Part shown: positions 1 to 7,594 of the stretch, piece by piece
Numbering within the stretch: the stretch's first letter is position 1
Layout of the letters: each line of letters opens with the position of its first letter
Source of the DNA: Bacteroidia bacterium
GTDB taxonomy: Bacteria > Bacteroidota > Bacteroidia > Palsa-965
Assembly: GCA_025454955.1 (NCBI GenBank)
Contig: JALONL010000031.1
Span: 1-64,000, forward strand
Reading direction: 5' to 3'
DNA: 64,000 bases
Translations under genes and position numbers: made by a program
Notes under the pieces: generated by a model
What the model was told of the DNA's origin: nothing
Databases searched by the model: none
The model's input: only the letters and a program-made list of their open reading frames with translations

Positions 1-37
1 ACCGGGATGTCACGGGTGCAGTCACGGCAAAGCACAT

Positions 38-122
38 GAACGAGTTTGACTGAATTTTGAACGAGTTCTGAATGAGTTCTAAGCTACTTTGTCTGTTTTC
101 TGAATGAGTTTAGAACGAGTTT
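38..122. repeat. Five short direct repeats GAAYGAGTTY
   Basis: The 10-mer GAACGAGTTT or its variants GAACGAGTTC, GAATGAGTTC and GAATGAGTTT occurs at 38, 59, 70, 102 and 113. Spacing is irregular: 21, 11, 32 and 11 between starts. The two 11-bp steps put copies one helical turn apart on the same face, which would suit a protein-binding array, but simple sequence drift in a non-coding region is equally possible. Confidence 0.5.
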
Positions 123-382
123 GATTGTGTCCTGAAATGTGACGGGACAGGAGGTGACGGTTTGCTAATGTGCTTAAAAAAGACAACAATCTTTTACGCC
201 AGTATTTACGGGCATTGCCGGGTTTATCACAAAGCAAAAGCGGGGATTATTTGGGTTGAAAACGAGAGCGTGACAACAAACAGTCACGATTTTCGTTTTT
301 CTGCATTTTTTGCCGTGACATCACGTAACATTGGGGGCAATAAGTGGTTGTAACGTGGTGGTGTGTGGGGCTGTTTTTGCAT

Positions 383-420
383 AAAAAAAACCGGAATGCA
401 ACGGGCGGGCTACATTCCGG
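383..420 (-). terminator. Rho-independent terminator, minus strand
   Basis: An 8-bp perfect stem (CCGGAATG with CATTCCGG) with a 14-nt loop is followed on the minus strand by a run of eight T. No coding sequence lies just upstream on that strand, so it more likely ends the candidate small RNA than an mRNA. Confidence 0.65.
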
Positions 421-600
421 CTGATGTGAGTTAAGCATGGGGAAATACTTAACTGCTGAACACCCTGTGTTTATTCAGCGGGGCAAATATCGGTGCTGCG
501 TCGCTAATAGCCAAACCGGGTAAATAATCGGCCTCATATTGGGGCTTTTTTTGCGCTGTATGCGCTTGAATAACATTTTCAGGGGCAAGCCCCCAAATGG
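383..600 (-). ncRNA. Candidate structured small RNA, minus strand
   Basis: Read on the minus strand from about 600 down to 383, the sequence folds into successive hairpins. One outer stem joins the G-rich run near 589-597 to the C-rich run near 538-545 and encloses a small GCGC stem (553-556 with 562-565). Then come GCTGAA/TTCAGC (455-460 with 474-479), GTTAAG/CTTAAC (430-435 with 448-453) and CCGGAATG/CATTCCGG (391-398 with 413-420), the last followed by eight T residues. No protein frame explains this. The 5' end is uncertain and I cannot assign the RNA to a known family; a 6S-like RNA is one guess without evidence. Confidence 0.4.
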
Positions 601-624
601 CCAGGAAAGCCCTTAAAAACCCCT

Positions 625-660
625 AAAATCCCTGCTATTAGGCAGGGGATTTTATTTTCT
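625..660 (+). terminator. Terminator-like hairpin
   Basis: AAAATCCCTGC pairs with GCAGGGGATTTT (one bulged base) around a short TATTAG loop and is followed by TTATTTTCT on the plus strand. The stem is nearly symmetric, so it could act in either direction. No plus-strand gene upstream in the window would need it. Confidence 0.45.
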
Positions 661-792
661 GGGGGAATATGTATATTTGTAACAGTTCTTTAAAAATCCG
701 GCTGTTTCTACTCCGATGTCGGGCAATATGTCTGCAAACGTCTGATTTTACTAAGTTTTTGTTTTTTTATATAAAGTCTAAACAGGCTCTTA

Positions 793-830
793 ATAAAAAA
801 ACGGCCCCTGCTTTTGCAAAGACCGTTTTC
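793..830 (-). terminator. Terminator of the PKD-repeat gene
   Basis: A stem of AAAACGG with CCGTTTT plus an inner CTTTTGCAAAG core lies about 20 nt beyond the stop codon of the leftward PKD-repeat gene. On the minus strand it runs into a T-rich stretch (TTTTTTTATTA). Confidence 0.65.
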
Positions 831-847
831 AATAATTGCTGTATTAC

Positions 848-3028
848 TTATTCTACAATGAGTTTACCGCTGCCCAGCGTTACACCGTTCTGCATTACGC
901 GGTAGGCATAAATTCCGGTGGCAAGATTGCCGCGGCCAATGGGGTGTACTTCATTTACCATGCCGGTTTCGGTGCGCACTACTTTACCACTCACATCCAC
1001 AAGTTCGAGCGAATACATGCCGTGGTGTCCTTCCATGCTAACCAGCAGCATGGCGTTTTCGCTCATCGGGTTGGGGAAAAGTGAAAGCGTGGCACCTTGC
1101 TGCAATTCGCCAAAGCCGGCTACAATTACCAGCACCGTGTCGCAGGTGGTTATGCTGTCGCCGCATACATTATAAGCGGTAAGACATACTATATGCTGTC
1201 CGCTGAATGAGAACGTATGCGAAGGAGAAGCATTTACCGAGGTGGCACCGTTATCGTCGAAATCCCAGAAGTACGAAGCCGCACCCTGCGAGTTATTGGT
1301 GAAGGTGTAATTGAGTCCGGTTCCCACAGGTGTAAAGCCTGCCGAAAGCGGGAATATGCAATTGGTAATTGTGGTGCAGAAGGTATCAGACGAACATGCA
1401 TTGGAAGCAATAAGGCATACAGTATAAATGCCGTTTTGCTGGTAGAAATGTGCCGTATTCTGCGTGGTATCAGTCGGTGAAGCGTCGCCAAAATCCCAAC
1501 TCCATGAGGTGGCGTTTAACGACGAATCGGAGAAAAGAAGACTCGCACTGCCTTCTACCCACGAGAAATTGGCCACCACAGGCATACAAATGGTAATTGT
1601 ATCACAAACCACTACGGTCGAACATCCGCTGGTGGCTGTAAAACATACCACATAATCGCCGTTGGCAGTGTATGTGTGCTGGCCGTTCTGTACCGAATCC
1701 AAGGGCGAGCCGTCGCCATAGTCGTAAATCCATGTAGTGGCATTGGATGAAGTTCCGGTGAAAGAAACCGTACCGCCATTAACCAGCGAAGTAAACGAAG
1801 CCGATACAGGCAAACAAATGGTAACCGTACTGCAAACCGTATCGGCCGAACACAGTGAAGAGGCAATAAGACAAACTGTGTATGTGCCATTTGCATTGTA
1901 GGTATGCGATGGGCTGGCTGTAAGATCTATTGGTGAGCCATCGCCAAAATCCCAAATCCACGAAGTTACCTCCGATTGGGAAGTATCGGTAAACTGAATG
2001 GTGCCTCCACTTGCCAGAGATGTAAACCCGGCTATTGTGGGCAAACAAACAGTTACCTGCGAACAGAAAGTATCAGAAGAACAGCTATTACCCGAAACCA
2101 GACAAACCGTATAGGTTCCACTCTGCGAATAGGTATGTGAAGGATTCTGTAACGGTGAAAGTGGCGAACCATCGCCAAAATCCCAAATCCAGCTTACGGG
2201 GGAGGAGGTGGTTTGATCGGTAAACGAAACGGTGGCGTTGTTTACCGAACTGGAAAAGTTTGATACTGAATTCACACACACACTAACTGTGGTGCAAATG
2301 GTGTCGGTTCCGCAATTGTTGGTAATGTAACAGCACACGTTGTAAGTTCCGGTAGAGCTGTATTGGTGCGTGGGTGTATCGGCAATAACCACAGGCGAAT
2401 TATCGCCAAAGTTCCACGAAATCTGAAAACTGGTGTCGGCCGTGGAAGCAAATGAGTAAGTATCAAATGCCTGCTGTGTGGCCGATACCGTATTGGTAAT
2501 AAGTGTATCGTAATACAGATTAACACGGCTTATGCTTCCGCTGCTTTCTGTCCACAACTGCTGCGGTGCCGTAGTGGTAAGCTGAAACTGCATACCCAGG
2601 CGGTTAAGCGTAACAGGAAATCCGTCGATGGTTACCGTAGCAGGTCCGGTAGCGTAAGAATTTACCGTGGCACGCTGGCCAAGTACACCAATAATATCGC
2701 CCTGCTCAATCTGGATGTTTACAGGAATAATACCCGAAGCAGGATTATTCTGAGTAAGGTAAAGCACGGAGAAATTGTTGGTAGTGGCCGAGAAAATTGG
2801 CGGAATGGCGGCAAACCTTACAATGGCAATACTCTGCGCACCGGTTGAAGCAGTAGTGGGTACTTCCACTCCGGTAAGTGTAATGCACGAAGGTGCTGTA
2901 AAATAATAACCGCGCACATTTGAGGAAAATGTACTTGATTGGGCGGGCATCACCACTGGTATTTGCGTTTGCGCAAATACAACCATGGAGGACAATGCAG
3001 CAAAAGCGGCGAGTAGTAGTTTTTTCAT
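848..3028 (-). CDS. T9SS-secreted PKD-repeat protein
   Basis: Probable cell-surface or secreted protein of 726 residues. The ATG chosen begins a clear Sec signal peptide (MKKLLLAAFAALSSMVVFAQ); longer versions need a TTG start. After a beta-rich N-terminal part of about 170 residues come six PKD-like repeats of about 70 residues, each with the hallmark W-x-(F/Y)-G-D-x-S-P and a closing HTY/HTF-x-x-x-G-x-Y segment, many carrying paired cysteines. The last 75 residues (FPNPMSENAMLLV to the final LIVE) match a T9SS type A sorting domain, so export through the T9SS and C-terminal cleavage are expected. The ligand or adhesion partner cannot be told. A terminator follows the stop codon. Confidence 0.88.
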   Translation of the reverse strand: MKKLLLAAFAALSSMVVFAQTQIPVVMPAQSSTFSSNVRGYYFTAPSCITLTGVEVPTTASTGAQSIAIVRFAAIPPIFSATTNNFSVLYLTQNNPASGIIPVNIQIEQGDIIGVLGQRATVNSYATGPATVTIDGFPVTLNRLGMQFQLTTTAPQQLWTESSGSISRVNLYYDTLITNTVSATQQAFDTYSFASTADTSFQISWNFGDNSPVVIADTPTHQYSSTGTYNVCCYITNNCGTDTICTTVSVCVNSVSNFSSSVNNATVSFTDQTTSSPVSWIWDFGDGSPLSPLQNPSHTYSQSGTYTVCLVSGNSCSSDTFCSQVTVCLPTIAGFTSLASGGTIQFTDTSQSEVTSWIWDFGDGSPIDLTASPSHTYNANGTYTVCLIASSLCSADTVCSTVTICLPVSASFTSLVNGGTVSFTGTSSNATTWIYDYGDGSPLDSVQNGQHTYTANGDYVVCFTATSGCSTVVVCDTITICMPVVANFSWVEGSASLLFSDSSLNATSWSWDFGDASPTDTTQNTAHFYQQNGIYTVCLIASNACSSDTFCTTITNCIFPLSAGFTPVGTGLNYTFTNNSQGAASYFWDFDDNGATSVNASPSHTFSFSGQHIVCLTAYNVCGDSITTCDTVLVIVAGFGELQQGATLSLFPNPMSENAMLLVSMEGHHGMYSLELVDVSGKVVRTETGMVNEVHPIGRGNLATGIYAYRVMQNGVTLGSGKLIVE

Positions 3029-3139
3029 CAGGAATAGGGTATTGGGTCTGTACTGCAAGATTACGTAAAAAGTAAGATTTCATCCTGCTTTACATTATCT
3101 AAAATCGAAGAATCAGGCAGAAATGCGCATTTTAATAGT

Positions 3140-4147
3140 TTATTGCTTCATCCAGTTCAAAAACAACTCCCCGATTTTTTCACCCTCTACCAAAAAACCA
3201 TCATGCCCGAATGGCGATTGCATTTCTATAAAAACAGCACCCGGAACGTGCGCCGCAATTTCGCGCTGCTCGGCCACGGGGCAAAGCATATCGGTAGTAA
3301 TGCCAATGCAAAGTGTACGCGCTGTAATTTGCCCGAGCGCCGCCGCCACACCGCCCCTGCCCCGCCCCGCATTGTGGCTGTCCATACTGCGCGTGAGTGC
3401 GTGATAGGTGTAGGCATTGAAACGGTTCACTAATTTCTCCCCCTGATAGTGCATGTACGAAGAGGCGCTGAAATTGTGTATGCGCTCGTCGGCATCAGCC
3501 TGTGTTTGCACGAAGGCTTCGTAGCTGCGGTAAGTAAGCATGCCTATCATTCGTGCAGTTTTTAGTCCGGCTGCGCCTGCATCGTTTTTAAGTTGGCCAA
3601 ATGTAGGATCTGTTTCAATGGCGTTGCGCTGTGCGGTATGAATGGCAATGCCCCATGCCGACTCGCGCGCCGAGGTGGCCACAAGCAGCATATTGGCTAT
3701 ACGTGCGGGTTCGGCAATGGCCCATTCTATACATTGGTAGCCGCCCATTGAGCCGCCTGCGAGTAAATGAATTTGCTCAATGCCAAGATGACGGCGCAGG
3801 AGTATGAAACTCTGCACCATATCGCGTATGGTAAACAGCGGAAAGCTGCCGTAGTAAGGTTCGCCGGTGAGCGGGTTGATGCTCAGCGGCCCGGTACTGC
3901 CGTAGCATGAGCCGGGAATGTTTACGCACACAATAAAATAATCGTGCGGATTGATGGCTTTGCCTTCGCCCACCAGCGAGGGCCACCAGTCGGCCACATC
4001 TGCATTGGCAGTAAGGGCGTGGCATATCCACACTACTTTGCTTTGCCCGGGTACATAATTTCCGTAGGTGCAATAGGCTAACGTGAGTCGTTGTATGGTT
4101 TCGCCCGATTCGGTGGTAAATGGCAACTCGCTGGTGTACGTATGCAT
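3140..4147 (-). CDS. metX: Homoserine O-acetyltransferase (MetX family)
   Basis: Cytoplasmic alpha/beta-hydrolase-fold acyltransferase that activates the hydroxyl of L-homoserine with an acyl group from acyl-CoA, the first dedicated step of methionine synthesis. Visible in 335 residues: the HALTANAD segment near 43-50, NIPGSCYGSTGP near 77-87 that is typical of MetX, the nucleophile elbow GGSMGG with Ser133, Asp286 in TTDMLCP, and His315 in GHDGF, giving a complete Ser-Asp-His triad. The ATG at 4147 is preferred over an in-frame TTG three codons upstream. Acetyl versus succinyl preference cannot be decided by eye. It diverges from osmC-metZ, whose sulfhydrylase would use its product. Confidence 0.92.
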   Translation of the reverse strand: MHTYTSELPFTTESGETIQRLTLAYCTYGNYVPGQSKVVWICHALTANADVADWWPSLVGEGKAINPHDYFIVCVNIPGSCYGSTGPLSINPLTGEPYYGSFPLFTIRDMVQSFILLRRHLGIEQIHLLAGGSMGGYQCIEWAIAEPARIANMLLVATSARESAWGIAIHTAQRNAIETDPTFGQLKNDAGAAGLKTARMIGMLTYRSYEAFVQTQADADERIHNFSASSYMHYQGEKLVNRFNAYTYHALTRSMDSHNAGRGRGGVAAALGQITARTLCIGITTDMLCPVAEQREIAAHVPGAVFIEMQSPFGHDGFLVEGEKIGELFLNWMKQ

Positions 4148-4153
4148 GGGGCG

Positions 4154-4161
4154 CAAAGATA
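4154..4161 (-). promoter_or_regulatory. -7 element of metX promoter
   Basis: TATCTTTG on the minus strand matches the Bacteroidota -7 consensus TAnnTTTG and ends 6 nt before the metX ATG, which also supports that start codon. Confidence 0.5.
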
Positions 4162-4170
4162 GGATGCAGG

Positions 4171-4235
4171 GACAAATTCAGCCCTAAACTTTCCGATGTC
4201 TTTAAAGACTCGGAAAGTTTAGCACTAAATTTGTC
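4171..4235. promoter_or_regulatory. 65-bp imperfect palindrome between metX and osmC
   Basis: A 25-nt arm at 4171-4195 matches the reverse complement of 4211-4235 at 22 positions, with the inner 12 bp (CTAAACTTTCCG/CGGAAAGTTTAG) perfect. The 15-nt centre itself contains the palindrome TCTTTAAAGA. It fills the gap between two divergent sulfur genes, and its right arm includes the likely -7 element of osmC. A shared operator is the simplest reading; a transcribed hairpin is the alternative. Confidence 0.6.
4226..4233 (+). promoter_or_regulatory. -7 element of osmC-metZ promoter
   Basis: TAAATTTG fits TAnnTTTG and ends 4 nt before the osmC ATG. With the usual start a few bases downstream, the transcript would begin at or next to the start codon. 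Confidence 0.45.
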
Positions 4236-4237
4236 TC

Positions 4238-4666
4238 ATGCACATTGAACTGAACAGATTGGAAGCTCCGTTTCATTTCGAAGCGGTAAACGACACGGGA
4301 AACACCATCCATTTCGACGGATCGCCCGAAATTGGCGGACAGAACAAAGGCGTAAGACCCATGCAGTCGCTGCTTATGGCTTTGGGCGGATGCAGTGGCA
4401 TTGACGTGGTTTCCATTCTGCAAAAGCAAAAACAGGAAATAGAAAGTTTCCGCATCAGCATCGACGGTGAGCGGCAGAAGGGCGTGGAACCTTCGCTGTA
4501 CGAAAGCATACACGTAGTTTATCATCTCGGCGGCCCCATCGACCCGGCCAAGGCCAAACGGGCAGTGGAACTATCGATGGAAAAATACTGCTCGGTGGCC
4601 AAAACACTCGAAAAAACGGCCGTAATCACCTGGGAAGTACACCTCAATAACCAACCTGTTGCATGA
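4238..4666 (+). CDS. OsmC/Ohr family protein
   Basis: Small cytoplasmic protein of 142 residues in the OsmC/Ohr superfamily, thiol-dependent peroxidases that use two cysteines to reduce organic hydroperoxides. Cys52 in GGCSGIDVV and Cys118 in EKYCSVAK sit where the family's redox pair is expected, and the PMQSLLMALGGC stretch before the first cysteine is typical. The stop codon overlaps the metZ start in ATGA, so the two are translationally coupled. Coupling to methionine synthesis is unusual for a pure peroxide-defence protein and suggests a role in sulfur metabolism, perhaps handling reactive sulfur or protecting the PLP enzyme. That role is inference. Confidence 0.88.
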   Translation: MHIELNRLEAPFHFEAVNDTGNTIHFDGSPEIGGQNKGVRPMQSLLMALGGCSGIDVVSILQKQKQEIESFRISIDGERQKGVEPSLYESIHVVYHLGGPIDPAKAKRAVELSMEKYCSVAKTLEKTAVITWEVHLNNQPVA

Positions 4667-5832
4667 AGCCCGAAACCGACGCCATACGCATACAAACCGA
4701 ACGTACCGCCCAAAACGAACATTCGGCACCGCTGTATCTCACCTCCAGCTTCATGTTTGACGATGCAGAACACATGCGCGCTGCTTTTGCCGACGAAACT
4801 GACGACAATATCTACAGCCGTTTTTCAAACCCCAATGTGCAGGAACTGGTTGACAAAATGTGCGCACTCGAAGGCACCGAAGCCGGTTTTGCCACAGCCT
4901 CGGGCATGAGTGCCGTGTTTGCCTCGTTTATGGCCTTTCTCAAAGCGGGCGATCATATTGTGGCCTGCAGTTCCATATTTGGTTCCACACACACCGTAAT
5001 TACCAAATACCTTACCCGCTGGGGCATTTCGTATTCTTATTTCGACGTAGGCCGCCCCGAAGAATTGGAAAGCCTCATCCGCCCCGAAACCAAAATGATT
5101 TATGCCGAAACGCCCACCAATCCGGGCCTTGGCATTTTAGACATGGCCCACCTGAGCAGCGTGGCCAAAAAACACGGCGTACTGCTCAATATCGACAACT
5201 GCTTTGCCACACCCGCCCTGCAGCGCCCGGCCGATTACGGGGCCGACCTCATCACCCACTCGGCCACCAAATTTATCGACGGGCAGGGACGTGTGCTGGG
5301 CGGGCTGGTGCTGGGCCGCAGGGAACTGATAAAGGAAGTATATCTCTTTTGCCGCAGCACCGGCCCTTCGCTCTCGCCGTTTAATGCCTGGGTGCTCAGC
5401 AAAAGCCTCGAAACACTTTTTGTGCGCATGGAGCGGCACTCGGCCAATGCACTAGTGCTGGCTCAGGCGCTCGAAAAACATCCGCGTGTACTGCGCACCA
5501 GCTACCCGTTTCTCGAAAGCCATCCGCAGCACACACTGGCCAAACAGCAAATGCGGGCTGGCGGCGGCGTGGTCACATTCGAAATTGAAGGCGGATCAGA
5601 AGCCGGGCGGCGTTTCCTCAATGCCCTGCAGTTTTGCTCCCGAACCGCCAACCTCGGCGATACCCGCACCACAGCCACACACCCTGCCTCCACCACGCAC
5701 GCCAAACTCACCGAACAGGAACGCCTCCAATCGGGCATTACACCCGGACTGATACGCATTTCGGTGGGCCTCGAACACCCCGACGATGTGCTCAATGATA
5801 TCCGTCAGGCCCTCGATGCTTCGGCCGTTTAA
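4663..5832 (+). CDS. metZ: O-acyl-L-homoserine sulfhydrylase (Cys/Met PLP family)
   Basis: PLP-dependent enzyme of the Cys/Met metabolism family, 389 residues, close to the length of O-succinylhomoserine sulfhydrylase (MetZ) and shorter than typical MetY. Expected reaction: acylated homoserine plus sulfide gives homocysteine. Visible features are YSRFSNPN (51-58), the phosphate-binding ATASGMSA near 78-85, the aspartate pair in NIDNCFATP near 176-184, and the PLP lysine Lys203 in SATKFIDGQ. Start overlaps the osmC stop. Metabolically it follows the neighbouring MetX. Cystathionine gamma-synthase activity is possible, since the subfamilies are hard to separate by eye. Confidence 0.88.
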   Translation: MKPETDAIRIQTERTAQNEHSAPLYLTSSFMFDDAEHMRAAFADETDDNIYSRFSNPNVQELVDKMCALEGTEAGFATASGMSAVFASFMAFLKAGDHIVACSSIFGSTHTVITKYLTRWGISYSYFDVGRPEELESLIRPETKMIYAETPTNPGLGILDMAHLSSVAKKHGVLLNIDNCFATPALQRPADYGADLITHSATKFIDGQGRVLGGLVLGRRELIKEVYLFCRSTGPSLSPFNAWVLSKSLETLFVRMERHSANALVLAQALEKHPRVLRTSYPFLESHPQHTLAKQQMRAGGGVVTFEIEGGSEAGRRFLNALQFCSRTANLGDTRTTATHPASTTHAKLTEQERLQSGITPGLIRISVGLEHPDDVLNDIRQALDASAV

Positions 5833-6027
5833 ATTCGGTTTTCGCCCGCCCGACCGGATGAGAAAAACACACCGGCAAAAGATGTTTTTTTCATCATGGC
5901 GTGAAAAATGTTCATTCTGAATACAATACATCAAAACTATGCCCCGGCCTTTGTCAGGCTCACTTGGGTAAGGAATTATTCAGAACACCGGAAATTATCC
6001 TTTAAAATGCTGATTTAATGGCAAAAA

Positions 6028-6061
6028 TTTGACTTTTATCCAAAAACATATTGTACCTTTC
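6028..6061 (+). promoter_or_regulatory. Likely promoter of the fulvocin-related gene pair
   Basis: TTTG at 6028-6031 and TACCTTTC at 6054-6061, 22 nt apart, resemble the Bacteroidota -33 TTTG and -7 TAnnTTTG boxes, with one mismatch in the last base. The ATG follows 20 nt later. Confidence 0.4.
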
Positions 6062-6081
6062 TGGTTCAAACACGCACCACC

Positions 6082-6711
6082 ATGAAATCTCCTGCTACAT
6101 ATATCTGGCTGCTGGTTCTTCTTTCCAGTTTTGCATTCGGAATTAACTGCACCAAAGAAGATGTGCGCCACAACAACGGGGCTGTACCTCAAACTCAAAG
6201 CAATCAGCGTACAGGTATCGATGGTCATGACGAGCGTATGCAACTGATTGCACACAACTCTACCGAACAACGACAAATTTTCAATACAAAATCGTCGGAA
6301 GTGAAAGCGGCTATCTGGATGGATAAACTCACCACCGTTATCAATGATGTGCCGCTCACCAACAACCAGCGCCAGCATATCATTAACTTCCGCAACCAAA
6401 TCAGTCCGCTTATCTGGGAAGAAAACTCTACTGCTTCCCTCAACTTCCAGAACAATTTCCACAGCGGCTGGCTGGCTCAGGCACTTCTTGATTTTACAGA
6501 AACTGATCTTGCCAAAATTGTAAATACTCCCGAAGATTATTACCAGGCCGGTGGCCCGGTTAGCCCTACCAACGGTTCCGACTGCGAGTGCAATGTTACT
6601 TCCGACTGGTGCCCGGTAAATATGTATTGCCGCAACTCAAACTGCGCAGCTTATATGTTTGGTTGTGGCAGTGCCTGGGCTTTCCGCTGCAGGGGTTTGT
6701 GTCAATTCTGA
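6082..6711 (+). CDS. Bacteriocin fulvocin C-related precursor
   Basis: Exported 209-residue protein. An N-terminal hydrophobic segment (about 8-20) followed by Cys23 looks like a Sec signal; the residues before Cys23 (GIN) do not form a good lipobox. Residues 24-165 are hydrophilic and probably a leader. The last 42 residues hold eight cysteines (168, 170, 177, 183, 188, 195, 203, 207) in a pattern CxC...SDWCP...C...C...GCG..W...C...C that I recognise from the fulvocin C-related family, named after the Myxococcus fulvus bacteriocin with four disulfide bonds. A thioredoxin-fold membrane gene starts 4 nt after the stop. No dedicated ABC exporter or immunity gene is obvious, unless the membrane partner plays that part. 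Confidence 0.8.
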   Translation: MKSPATYIWLLVLLSSFAFGINCTKEDVRHNNGAVPQTQSNQRTGIDGHDERMQLIAHNSTEQRQIFNTKSSEVKAAIWMDKLTTVINDVPLTNNQRQHIINFRNQISPLIWEENSTASLNFQNNFHSGWLAQALLDFTETDLAKIVNTPEDYYQAGGPVSPTNGSDCECNVTSDWCPVNMYCRNSNCAAYMFGCGSAWAFRCRGLCQF

Positions 6712-6715
6712 CCAA

Positions 6716-7594
6716 ATGAAAAACATATTTATCGGACTTGCGTTTAGCATTTTGCTGATAACGGCAGTTTGTTTTTTTCTCCAATTCAGTTCACTTATTG
6801 TTTTTTACGGCGGTGTATCACTAGTCACACTTGTCGTTTCCTTTTTTATCAGGCATTGGTCGGCATTCTTGGCCTATCTGCTACCGGTTTCATTTTTTTT
6901 ACTTTGGTTTTCGGTGGGTAATACGCTGATGCTGACACACGCGTTGCCCAACATGATTATTGCTGTTATTTTTTCCTACTTCGTGGTGCGGCTTGTAACT
7001 AAATATCGCTACACTCAATGGAAGTGGGTTATCGGCGGAAGCTATTTAGCGGTGACAGCTGCTGTGATAATATTTATCATTCCTGCCACGGTTATCAATT
7101 ATGCAGGTAATCCCGACGATCAGTTGCTGAAACTTCCAAAAAATTTCCCGCTTATGGCCGAAAATTCGGATACAATGGATATTCAGGAAAAAATTCTTGT
7201 GCTCGAATTCTGGAGCAGTACCTGCATTCCTTGTCTTAAACAGGTAAAAATGATTAGCCCTGTTTACGAATATTATAAAAATTCGGGCGATGTGGAAGTG
7301 GTGGCAGTGAATATTGGCAGCGATGATTATGAAACTGCATTACAATCACAACTCAAACAACAAATGACTATGCCTTCTTTTTTCGATGGCAACAAATTGT
7401 TTTCAGAGCAACTTGACCTGAACCTGATACCGGTACTCATTATTGTAGATAAAAATAAACATATACGCTGGAAACACGTTGGTTACTATAAAGAAGAAAT
7501 CGGAATATTGAACGAAAGAATAATTGAAGAGGTAGAAAAAATCCGCCAGTCGGGCGTTCAGCGCGATGCAGCTACCATACGATCTTTACCCTGA
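6716..7594 (+). CDS. Membrane-anchored thioredoxin-fold (TlpA-like) protein
   Basis: Inner-membrane protein of 292 residues. The ATG is 4 nt beyond the bacteriocin-precursor stop, so the two are co-transcribed. Five hydrophobic segments (about 5-23, 27-45, 49-66, 78-94, 104-126) precede a thioredoxin-like domain from about 140 to 275, with the redox motif Cys170-x-x-Cys173 (SSTCIPCLKQ) and the cis-proline strand LIPVLIIVD. The domain should face the periplasm and could form or shuffle the four disulfides of the neighbouring precursor; that is inference. Its end overlaps prmC on the other strand by 37 nt. Confidence 0.8.
   Translation: MKNIFIGLAFSILLITAVCFFLQFSSLIVFYGGVSLVTLVVSFFIRHWSAFLAYLLPVSFFLLWFSVGNTLMLTHALPNMIIAVIFSYFVVRLVTKYRYTQWKWVIGGSYLAVTAAVIIFIIPATVINYAGNPDDQLLKLPKNFPLMAENSDTMDIQEKILVLEFWSSTCIPCLKQVKMISPVYEYYKNSGDVEVVAVNIGSDDYETALQSQLKQQMTMPSFFDGNKLFSEQLDLNLIPVLIIVDKNKHIRWKHVGYYKEEIGILNERIIEEVEKIRQSGVQRDAATIRSLP

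Larger units (their letters stand above)
1..847. other. Intergenic region without a convincing gene
   Basis: No open frame here has a recognisable product. The two overlapping frames of 63 codons on opposite strands near 162-438 look like chance ORFs. The region holds five copies of a 10-bp direct repeat, a series of hairpins on the minus strand ending in a T-tract, a second GC hairpin near 625-653, and the terminator of the leftward PKD-repeat gene. The left 160 bases and the stretch 660-790 show nothing I can name. Confidence 0.6.

Noticed and set aside
162..438. Two overlapping 63-codon frames on opposite strands
   Set aside because: No motif, no promoter box, and the minus frame runs through the terminator hairpin.
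3121..3132. AAATGCGCATTT palindrome downstream of metX
   Set aside because: It has no loop and no T-tract; too short to call an operator or terminator.
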